This document shows positions 57,483 to 64,000 of a stretch of DNA of 64,000 nt, one piece after another. Where the stretch lies: NCBI RefSeq assembly GCF_000702065.1, contig NZ_JNKN01000009.1, forward strand, positions 1-64,000. Direction: 5' to 3'. This DNA comes from Kandleria vitulina DSM 20405 (GTDB lineage: Bacteria; Bacillota_I; Bacilli_A; Erysipelotrichales; Coprobacillaceae). The position numbers and the translations under genes are program-made. Below the pieces are notes generated by a model. The model made no database searches. It saw nothing but the letters and a program-made list of their open reading frames with translations, and had not been told where the DNA came from. Position 1 is the stretch's first letter. Each line of letters opens with the position of its first letter.

Positions 57483-58142
57483 CTATCTTTTTTTGATCAC
57501 TGTTCCATCATTTTTATGAATAGAATTTTCAGGTACAACGCCTCTTACACATGAAGTAGGATAGATATTAGAATGTCTTCCGATAACTGTTCCTGGATTC
57601 AATACTGAATTGCAGCCAACTTCTACATAGTCACCAAGCATTGCCCCCATCTTCTTTAATCCTGTTTCAATAGCTTCTTCACCATTTTTAACAACGATCA
57701 GTTTCTTATCAGATTTCACATTAGAAGTGATGGCACCAGCACCTGTATGAGAATAATATCCTAAGATAGAATCTCCTACATAGTTGTAATGAGGTGTCTG
57801 TACATGATCAAATAAAATGACATTCTTTAATTCAGTAGAGTTCCCTACTACACAATCAGCACCTACAAGCGCTGAACCACGTACAAAGGCACACTGTCTT
57901 ACTTCACTGCGAGGACCAATAATACATGGTTCTCCAAGATAAGCTGAATCAAACACTGTAGCACTCTTATGTACCCATACATGTGGTTTTACTTCTGTGT
58001 ATTCTTCCTTATCTAATGTTTCACCTAATTTATAAATAAAATCCTTGATCCCAGCTAACGCTTCCCATGGATAAGTAAACTGAGATAAATAATCTTTCGC
58101 TAAAGTGTGTTCTAAATCATAAAGATCATTAATTGTATACAT
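57483..58142 (-). CDS. left-handed beta-helix protein, GlmU-C-terminal-like
   Basis: The 219 residues are built of hexapeptide repeats from about 50 (VWVHKSATVFDSAYLGEPCIIGPRSEV), with SHTGAGAITSNVKSDKKLIV near the middle, the region that holds the active His in GlmU acetyltransferase domains, and GAMLGDYVEVGCNSVLNPGTVIG. No N-terminal nucleotidyltransferase domain is present. It may acetylate a sugar nucleotide or a sugar of the wall polymer. Site AAGGAG. Operon with the sulfatase (11 bases upstream) and the glycosyltransferase. Confidence 0.85.
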   Translation of the reverse strand: MYTINDLYDLEHTLAKDYLSQFTYPWEALAGIKDFIYKLGETLDKEEYTEVKPHVWVHKSATVFDSAYLGEPCIIGPRSEVRQCAFVRGSALVGADCVVGNSTELKNVILFDHVQTPHYNYVGDSILGYYSHTGAGAITSNVKSDKKLIVVKNGEEAIETGLKKMGAMLGDYVEVGCNSVLNPGTVIGRHSNIYPTSCVRGVVPENSIHKNDGTVIKKR

Positions 58143-58153
58143 AATTCTTCTCC

Positions 58154-59971
58154 TTAAATATTGATTTTCTGCGTACCACTATCATACTTCTTATTGTCCT
58201 TAGATACAACGTAAACTTTTACATAAACAGTTTTTGTCTTACCTTTTAGACTTGTATAATCAATGGATGCATCATATCTTCTTTTTTCTTTATGTGTCAT
58301 CTTGATTGATGACTTATTTGATCCCTTTTCATCACTGGAAATTTCCATTTCCAGATGATCAATATCATTTAATGCGATATTTTCTATTGTAGACACATAA
58401 GCATAAAGCTTCTTATCATCATTAGTAACTGAGAAAGAAGCATACGGCACATTAGCATTTCGCTTTTGTGTCTGTGCCGTGACTTCTACTTTTTCAAGTT
58501 TCTGAAGCAGCGGCGATCTTCGCTTAAGTTCTTTTTGTACATAGTTGATACCGTATTTTTCAAGCAATGTCTTCTTATCTGAGAAAAGATTTGTACCTAA
58601 AGCTAATCTATCCCCTTTGATTGTAGCTCCCATCGCCGCTAATGTCGTTGGGAAATGATCAAAGGTAGAATATAGACGATAGCTATTCTGCTTTGGCTTA
58701 ACTGCCGCATTAATATAGACTGAATAGACTTTTCTTTGATATGAAGAAGGGACATCATCACAGAAATGACTAGCCATCGTTGGATGATCACCTGAAATAA
58801 CGATAGTTGTATCTTTATACCATGATTGTTTTTGTGCCCATTTTACAAATGCAGCGACATGTCTTGATGAACAATGCATCGCATCCGCATACTGATCACC
58901 AAACTGATTATCACAGTATTTGCATTTATAGCCATCTTCAAAATGAGTATCTACTGTTAACATCGTCATATTGAAAGGCTGACTCTTCTTGCTCATCTTG
59001 GTAATTTCGCTTCTTGCAAAATTGAACAGCTTGTGATCTTCATATCCCCAGAACACATTATAGTCCTGTGGAATCCAGCCCTGCTGTTTGGCATAAGAAT
59101 AATCTTCAATGTTGTAGTTGCCATGATCTTTATAATAAAGTCTTCTTCCACCAAATGTCGCATCTGACCCAATCAATAGTGATTGATTGTATCCTTCATC
59201 TTTAAGAATATCCCCCAAGCTTCTGATACTTGGGAAGAATGTATTTTGTGTATCCAATGAAGAAGTACCAGCTGTTGGTCTTAATGGTAAGCCTGAAGAC
59301 TGTCCAAACATCGCTCCCATCGTCCAAGTAGCACCTGTCAATGATACACCACCATTTAACTTACTTTCATTACCTGAGAAGTCTTCATTTTCCTGTGCCA
59401 CCTTTGTCAATTCAGGAATGATATTCTGCTTAAAAGCACCACCGCTTTTTTCATCAGTATATGTCATTTCCATTGATTCCAAGAAGATGTAGATCAAGTT
59501 TCTTTTCTTAGTAAAGCTGACTTCTGTTTTATGTGGGTCAGCGTAGTTATCTTCAATAAATGAAGATGGATGAAGCTGATTATAAATATAATCACCTATT
59601 CCTAGTGTCTTATAAAACTTGTAGACACCCTTGTATCCTCCTACTGCGACACAGGCAGCTAATACTAAACAGATGGCAGGCTTTACTTTCCTGATGCGTT
59701 TAGCAATATATAAGAACACAATTGTTAATAGCGTCAATATGATGGATGGCAATAATGCTTTAAGCATATATTCATTAATCATGCCATTTCCAGTTCCTTT
59801 AATAGGAGCTGTCATTGTATAGATGAGTTCATCTACTGAAAGATGTTGCCATGTTTTTAAGCACCATCTTACACTAAAGAATATTAATAAACTGATAAAC
59901 GTAATTAAAACAACTGCTATATACCCTATAATCTTTAATAGGGAATGTTGCTTTTTCTTTGTTTCTTCCAT
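58154..59971 (-). CDS. LTA synthase-type sulfatase (phosphoglycerol transferase family)
   Basis: This 605-residue enzyme has five N-terminal helices (about 10-125) and an extracytoplasmic sulfatase/alkaline-phosphatase domain. IYIFLESMEMTYTD carries the first metal ligand Glu, GVSLTGATWTMGAMF the nucleophile Thr, and TIVISGDHPTMASHF the second metal site. This is the LtaS/MdoB group. It should polymerise glycerol phosphate from phosphatidylglycerol or add phosphoglycerol to a glycan. A C-terminal domain of about 130 residues (KRRSPLLQKLEKVEV onward) is longer than in LtaS. Site AGGAGG. It heads the operon with the LbetaH and GT2 genes. Confidence 0.92.
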   Translation of the reverse strand: MEETKKKQHSLLKIIGYIAVVLITFISLLIFFSVRWCLKTWQHLSVDELIYTMTAPIKGTGNGMINEYMLKALLPSIILTLLTIVFLYIAKRIRKVKPAICLVLAACVAVGGYKGVYKFYKTLGIGDYIYNQLHPSSFIEDNYADPHKTEVSFTKKRNLIYIFLESMEMTYTDEKSGGAFKQNIIPELTKVAQENEDFSGNESKLNGGVSLTGATWTMGAMFGQSSGLPLRPTAGTSSLDTQNTFFPSIRSLGDILKDEGYNQSLLIGSDATFGGRRLYYKDHGNYNIEDYSYAKQQGWIPQDYNVFWGYEDHKLFNFARSEITKMSKKSQPFNMTMLTVDTHFEDGYKCKYCDNQFGDQYADAMHCSSRHVAAFVKWAQKQSWYKDTTIVISGDHPTMASHFCDDVPSSYQRKVYSVYINAAVKPKQNSYRLYSTFDHFPTTLAAMGATIKGDRLALGTNLFSDKKTLLEKYGINYVQKELKRRSPLLQKLEKVEVTAQTQKRNANVPYASFSVTNDDKKLYAYVSTIENIALNDIDHLEMEISSDEKGSNKSSIKMTHKEKRRYDASIDYTSLKGKTKTVYVKVYVVSKDNKKYDSGTQKINI

Positions 59972-60020
59972 ACGTTACCTCCTAAATTATTTCCATTCTA
60001 CCAAAATGAGGACATAAAAA

Positions 60021-60057
60021 AAAGGGTATAGTCCATCAAGTATGGACTATGCCCTTT
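60021..60057 (-). terminator. intrinsic terminator of the M50 protease gene
   Basis: AAAGGGCATAGTCCAT / ATGGACTATACCCTTT on the minus strand with one mismatch, 5-base loop, then TTTTTATG. It overlaps the last base of the stop codon. Confidence 0.9.
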
Positions 60058-61201
60058 AAGATTTCTGTGAAGCAATCTCATCTACAAGCTGCATAAGCTC
60101 TCTTTCAGCTGCTGCTTCTTGTGGATATGGATAAGAGGAAACAACCTTTTCAAATTTCTTTTTTAATTGTTCTGCTTTATTTTTATTCTTTCTTCTTAGT
60201 ACATTATAGGCATATAGAACACGGATAATAGATGGTTCATTTTTAAGATATTTCATAATCTTAAAAACTTCATTAATGAACTGATTCTCGATCAGATCTT
60301 CTTTATTGCTTGTAATAAGTTCTATATATGTTCTTTCTGCAATAAGAATACTGCGATGAATTGAAACAATGCCTGTATCAATGGAAAGAAGATGATCTAT
60401 CAATTGCGCTGCTTCTTCAAAGCGACGTTCATCTACAAATCTATTACATTTATAGACAGCGATAGAAGACACCAATCCATTTTTCATTGATTCTTCTGAA
60501 GGAAGAGTGAACCAAGAAGATGGCATCTCTTTTAGTCTTTCACCTTGTTGCTGGCGATTACTAATATGAAGCGTTATCCAAAAGGCACGTGCTGCTTCTG
60601 GATAATGCATAATATCAAAGGCATTCATGCCATCGTTATTAATGGAATTAGTGATCATAGGCCAGCCATTAGAAAAGGCAAGAAGTATACCCATAATCAA
60701 AAAGATAAAACATATAAGTCCAAATAATGAGTTAAGTCCAACAACTAAAAGAATCAATAATGAAATGATACTTGCGAGAATGTTGAAAATAACGCCTCCG
60801 AGATTATAAAGAAGATATGGTATCTGATTATTTTCATCTAATGACGGTGGCAGCATGATGCACTGACCTGGCGCAAAGTTCACTTTATATCTTGTAAAAC
60901 GAATGTGTCCATTATCATTGACCCACATGAAACTGAAGATACGAAATGAGACAAATGAATATCCTGTCAATAAACCAAAGACCATATGTCCTGCTTCATG
61001 AATGATAATATGTAAAATAAATCCAATTATGCCAAATACGGCCAAGAAGATCAGTTCAATAATTAATCTCTCAAATGGTAAAGATGATGATATGCTTGTC
61101 ATATTTTTTCCAATTATTATTCCACTAAACCATCCTACCGCTAACATTAAGACAAAATCCAATATTTTTCCAGCATAGCTGATCATTTTTCTTTTTTGCA
61201 T
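60056..61201 (-). CDS. M50-like membrane zinc metalloprotease
   Basis: The 381-residue protein has about six helices; IIHEAGHMVFGLLTGYSF carries the zinc HExxH (His-Glu-Ala-Gly-His) within a helix. NGWPMITNSINNDGMNAFD is in the position of the NxxPxxxxDG block of site-2 proteases. The C-terminal 170 residues are a soluble helical region resembling TPR-like repeats (FVDERRFEEAAQLIDHLLS). M50 proteases cleave regulators or peptides in the membrane. It is a single-gene unit with its own terminator. Site AGGAG. Confidence 0.85.
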   Translation of the reverse strand: MQKRKMISYAGKILDFVLMLAVGWFSGIIIGKNMTSISSSLPFERLIIELIFLAVFGIIGFILHIIIHEAGHMVFGLLTGYSFVSFRIFSFMWVNDNGHIRFTRYKVNFAPGQCIMLPPSLDENNQIPYLLYNLGGVIFNILASIISLLILLVVGLNSLFGLICFIFLIMGILLAFSNGWPMITNSINNDGMNAFDIMHYPEAARAFWITLHISNRQQQGERLKEMPSSWFTLPSEESMKNGLVSSIAVYKCNRFVDERRFEEAAQLIDHLLSIDTGIVSIHRSILIAERTYIELITSNKEDLIENQFINEVFKIMKYLKNEPSIIRVLYAYNVLRRKNKNKAEQLKKKFEKVVSSYPYPQEAAAERELMQLVDEIASQKS

Positions 61202-61218
61202 CTTTTTCTCCTATAATT

Positions 61219-61252
61219 AAAAAGGAATATTTCAAATGAAACATTCCTTTTT
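61219..61252 (-). terminator. intrinsic terminator of the GT-C-like gene
   Basis: AAAAAGGAATGTTTCA / TGAAATATTCCTTTTT on the minus strand with one mismatch; it lies about 30 bases after the stop codon. Confidence 0.8.
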
Positions 61253-61283
61253 GATTATATAATATACTGTTGTGAATTTCAAA

Positions 61284-62792
61284 TTATTTACTTTTTGATA
61301 ATGTAAGTGGATATGCAAATAGAATAAAGAAGTAATAATATGTTGCAACATACTGTGCTTTTGTTTCCCACAAGATGTGGAAGAAGAAACCACCAATCAT
61401 AAATAGCATCGCAAATAGTGCCATAAATGAGATGTCTTTCTTTTTAATCATGATAATAGAATAAATAAATGCCATCAAAGCGATAAAGATGTTAAAGCTT
61501 GACATAATAAATTCTAGAATACGATAGTTTCTTGTCACTTTATCTTGATAGAGTAATTTAATAAAACTGCTGTGATAAGTATTTTTCATACCACCGTGTG
61601 CACCACTCCATAATGACATAAATGTTGGATCTGTCCATGTCGTTGCGATTTTATTTCCATAGAAATTCAGTGCATAAGCTGGATCGTTCTTGAATTTTTC
61701 TAATCTTATTTTCATATCTTTTTTAGCAGCTTCTTTTGATTTTTCTTCATCTTGATTTAATGAAAGATATGTTTTTAAAGAGTAAGAATTATACCAGCCT
61801 TCTGCTCTTTTTCCATTCTGCATACCCATCGTGATCCACATAATTTTTGGAATACCCTTGCCATAATTGATACCTGAGACATGTCTATAATAAGCATTGA
61901 CTCCTTTTCCTCCTATCACGTAAGCAATGACAATCATCGCGATAGCGATAAGATGACGGAAGTTTTTTTCTCGAAGAGACAAAATCAATAAAGAAAGTAC
62001 GCAGGCAATAAGGGCAATTAAGTAATTGCTTCTAAGAAGAATGCCCACCGAGAGTGCGAGAGCACCGGCTAGGGCATAAGCCCACTTAGTCTTTTTTATA
62101 TAGAGACTAATTAAATATAAAGCTAATACCAAGAAGAACTGACCAGGTATTTCTCCATATAGGAAACGGATAAAGAACAGCTGTGGCAGGAACATGAATC
62201 CTAATAATAAAGTATATTTTGCCTGAAGGCTGTTCTTTTCCGTATAGAGTTCCACGCTTTTAGCTAAGAAGATATTAGTAAGAATAACTTGAATAAGATT
62301 GATGTAATAAAAGAAAGTGGGATTCTTACTGATGATTCCTAACAGACTTTCATAAAGAACAAGTCCGAGCTGATGTGGATAATAGCTCAAATACTTTCCG
62401 TGTTGAAGCGCACTATAATTCCCTACGCTAAACTCCTTCATTGCCTTAAAAACAGCTCCAGCATCAGCTCTTACTGGTGCATCAATAGTGAAAATGAGTA
62501 TTGAACCTAATATCAGATAGATTAATGATAAGATAATACTCATATGCTTAATAGAAATCTTCTCTAATACATTTCTTAGTGCATATAACACTAAGAATAC
62601 AAAAACAACTCCTACTAGGATATAGAAAGGTTGAAGCGATAAAATCGCATGCTCGTTTCTTCCTTTTACTGTTGTCTTGAATACAAGTGTCATAAATGAC
62701 ATTGAAAACGTAAAGACTATAAATAGTCCCATTATCATTTTATATGAACAATGACTAAGAACTTCTCTTAGTTTTTCCAATTGCTTTTTCAT
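61284..62792 (-). CDS. GT-C fold membrane glycosyltransferase-like protein (PMT/ArnT type)
   Basis: The 502-residue membrane protein has about twelve helices. The N-terminal loop after the first helix pair carries APVRADAGAVFKAMKEF, the acidic position of GT-C enzymes, followed by YSALQHGKYLSYYPHQLGLVLYE. The rest is hydrophobic with extracytoplasmic loops such as SGINYGKGIPKIMWITMG. GT-C enzymes use polyprenyl-linked sugars outside the membrane; acceptor unknown. With two carrier-charging GT2 enzymes nearby, donor supply fits. Site GAAGGAG. Confidence 0.8.
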   Translation of the reverse strand: MKKQLEKLREVLSHCSYKMIMGLFIVFTFSMSFMTLVFKTTVKGRNEHAILSLQPFYILVGVVFVFLVLYALRNVLEKISIKHMSIILSLIYLILGSILIFTIDAPVRADAGAVFKAMKEFSVGNYSALQHGKYLSYYPHQLGLVLYESLLGIISKNPTFFYYINLIQVILTNIFLAKSVELYTEKNSLQAKYTLLLGFMFLPQLFFIRFLYGEIPGQFFLVLALYLISLYIKKTKWAYALAGALALSVGILLRSNYLIALIACVLSLLILSLREKNFRHLIAIAMIVIAYVIGGKGVNAYYRHVSGINYGKGIPKIMWITMGMQNGKRAEGWYNSYSLKTYLSLNQDEEKSKEAAKKDMKIRLEKFKNDPAYALNFYGNKIATTWTDPTFMSLWSGAHGGMKNTYHSSFIKLLYQDKVTRNYRILEFIMSSFNIFIALMAFIYSIIMIKKKDISFMALFAMLFMIGGFFFHILWETKAQYVATYYYFFILFAYPLTLSKSK

Positions 62793-62854
62793 AAACGGCT
62801 CCTTCCCATCACCAATTAGTATACAATAAACACATTTATTATACTATTAGTAAA

Positions 62855-62880
62855 AAAGGATGAAAATTGATCCATCCTTT
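62855..62880 (-). terminator. intrinsic terminator of the leftward unit at the window end
   Basis: AAAGGATG / CATCCTTT stem followed by TTTTTTAC on the minus strand; it follows the ATPase-tail pseudogene (62889). Confidence 0.8.
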
Positions 62881-62888
62881 ATATATAA

Positions 62889-63239
62889 TTATTCCTTTAC
62901 TTTCCGCGATTCCCCTCGTGCTGATCCAAACTTAATAAGAATTCCCTTAACTTTAAGATCTTTAATACTCTTTTCAACCGCCGCTTAGTTATATTCATTC
63001 TCTTGCGATAGTAGCTGCAGATAATTTTCATCACCTTTTATTAATCTTAATATTTCAATTTGCGTATCGTTCAGTACTCTATCACCGAACTTTTCGGAGT
63101 TTTCACCAAACTTCTTTTCTATTTCTTTCTTATTCATTTTAAAATAATTCGAATTATATAAAGTAAGTGTGAAATCTTTATTCTGTGCTTTAAATATAGG
63201 CATCAATTCCTTTGTAGTATTCTCTTGAAATTGAGCCAA
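62889..63239 (-). pseudogene. C-terminal tail of an AlbA_2-type ATP-binding protein with in-frame stop
   Basis: From about 63239 the frame reads FKAQNKDFTLTLYN, then FGENSEKFGDRVLNDTQIEI, a TAA at 62985, and continues in the same frame AAVEKSIKDLKVKGILIKFG and SARGESRKVKE to 62889. The FxVTLYN stretch and the winged helix VEKSIKDLK...GSARG are the C terminus of AlbA_2/divergent AAA_4 (RecG-like) proteins. The N-terminal domain is missing and the remaining part has a stop, so the gene is a remnant. TTG at 63239 is not a real start. Confidence 0.7.
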
Positions 63240-63299
63240 AATCTAACGATTGGGAGGTCGGTACACATAGCTCAGACGTTTTAAATATTACATTGTTAT

Positions 63300-63824
63300 T
63301 TATTCATTAAGAAGATCTGCTAAACATTTTTTATCTTTAATTTGTTTATGCAGACTTTTATGTTTTTTAATCGCTTTTACAAGTAATTCAACATCACTAA
63401 AATACTCTCTAATAAACTCTTTATTTTTTACATATTGTAATCCCAATTTTTCTATGCAGTATTCACTTGGCTTTAATTTACTTTTATACTTCTGAAAATC
63501 TGTATATTTATCTTCATTTATTATTATTAACATCTCTATTTCTGGTGAAGTAATAACATCTATAACATTCACTTTATCTTTATAAGCCTTATCTAATTTA
63601 AATTTCTCATTAGGAGAATCTAAAATACGTAAAATAGTGAGACTCTTCTTAAAGCCTTTTCCAAGATAACGTTTTTGAAAGTTACGCGCCATTCTACATC
63701 TTATTATTTTTTCTTCAAGTAATTGTTCTCTCGAAAACTTTAATTTATTTGCATCTAAAAGAATATTCATAATCTCTTCTTCTGCTGCACCCTCACAAAT
63801 ACATGCATAAAAATCAGAATCCAC
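63300..63824 (-). CDS. uncharacterised 174-residue partner of an ATPase
   Basis: Starts at GTG with GAGGGTGG 6 bases upstream, and 14 bases after the stop of the truncated gene at 63839. The N-terminal MDSDFYACICEGAAEEEIMNIL has an E-G-AAEEE stretch like the first strand-helix of TOPRIM/DUF4276-type nucleases (xExxxE), and EIEMLIIINEDKYTDF could hold the second acidic site. The family is not recognised. The pairing of an ATPase with a small TOPRIM-like protein recalls RloA/RloB at 5860-7780, but the two proteins are not similar by eye. Possible second defence pair. Confidence 0.65.
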   Translation of the reverse strand: MDSDFYACICEGAAEEEIMNILLDANKLKFSREQLLEEKIIRCRMARNFQKRYLGKGFKKSLTILRILDSPNEKFKLDKAYKDKVNVIDVITSPEIEMLIIINEDKYTDFQKYKSKLKPSEYCIEKLGLQYVKNKEFIREYFSDVELLVKAIKKHKSLHKQIKDKKCLADLLNE

Positions 63825-63838
63825 AATAAACCACCCTC

Positions 63839-64000
63839 TTACATATGATTTTTAATTACTTTCATTAAACCCATATAAGAATCATATGAAGGAGCAGTAC
63901 CATTAAGAAAATCACTTTTAAAAGCATCACTTTTCTTAATATCATTACGTTTTAAAGCTTCACATAACTTCTGTAGGGTAATTCCACCATGATTACGAGC
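63839..64000 (-). CDS. C terminus of an unseen protein, probably an AAA ATPase (cut by window edge)
   Basis: An open frame reads ARNHGGITLQKLCEALKRND, then IKKSDAFKSDFLNGTAPSYD and SYMGLMKVIKNHM, then TAA at 63839. The SDFLNGTAPSYDSY segment resembles the C-terminal helix region of RloA/OLD-type ATPases, but only 53 residues are visible and no nucleotide motif is in the window. It is followed closely by the 174-residue gene. Confidence 0.5.
   Translation of the reverse strand, partial: ARNHGGITLQKLCEALKRNDIKKSDAFKSDFLNGTAPSYDSYMGLMKVIKNHM

Noticed and set aside
1-64000. tRNA or rRNA genes
   Set aside because: No T-arm, anticodon-stem or conserved rRNA stretch was noticed on either strand while reading; a dedicated scan would be needed to exclude tRNAs formally.

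Overview
The window is AT-rich throughout. Its Gram-positive markers are LytTR and GHKL two-component proteins, PgsA, an LTA-synthase-type sulfatase, a LoaP antiterminator and a VanZ-like protein. Together with a bile salt hydrolase this points to a gut-dwelling low-GC Firmicute, probably an Erysipelotrichia or Clostridia-like anaerobe. The organism is inferred; there is no rRNA or tRNA here to prove it. Almost every gene lies on the minus strand.

Region 1 (1-13.5 kb): an IS110 transposase end; an Agr-type sensor/regulator pair with a CPBP protease gene; a bile salt hydrolase; the RloA/RloB abortive-infection-type pair; a possible type I toxin-antitoxin remnant with a small RNA; an acyltransferase; an unrecognised two-gene unit (glycine-rich membrane protein plus a 470-residue partner); and a small ABC transporter operon. 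The CPBP gene and the bile salt hydrolase carry similar direct-repeat operators with the same placement, suggesting that both are LytTR targets.

Region 2 (13.8-23.6 kb): an accessory, defence-like island. It holds a retron with reverse transcriptase fused to a TOPRIM nuclease (Ec67/type I-C architecture) whose msr-msd RNA can be read upstream, an anchored membrane protein, a frameshifted HEPN-type gene, an unrecognised two-gene unit, a broken IS1595 element, another membrane-anchored orphan, and an IS256-family element with a MITE derived from it.

Region 3 (23.7-40.5 kb): a capsule/exopolysaccharide operon read leftward from loaP. It has two priming sugar transferases, a fused double GT4 enzyme, GT32, Wzy, GT2, GT-D, an acetyltransferase, pyruvyl transferase, an Fe-S/FrhB-like protein, a Wzx flippase and an acyltransferase. 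LoaP has its own promoter, a structured leader and a strong terminator at its 3' end. A decayed second loaP with the same leader lies beside it. A dead CHAP endolysin and an ISL3 fragment interrupt the operon.

Region 4 (40.7-46.6 kb): a compact operon encoding a small precursor-like protein, an ABC exporter, an acyltransferase, a PqqD-like carrier, an HPr-kinase-like kinase, an S26-type peptidase and a nucleotidyltransferase. It resembles the tailoring part of kinase-bearing lasso peptide clusters but lacks the cyclase and leader protease. It is the best candidate for an undescribed peptide-modification system.

Region 5 (46.7-64 kb): VanZ, a SWIM protein and a cell-surface glycosylation/teichoic-acid group (YfhO-like, two polyprenyl-phosphate glycosyltransferases, GtrA, LTA-synthase-like, GT-C-like, a large secreted protein), PgsA, a diacylglycerol kinase, an M50 protease, a broken AlbA-type ATPase tail and, at the edge, a truncated ATPase plus small partner that may begin another defence unit.
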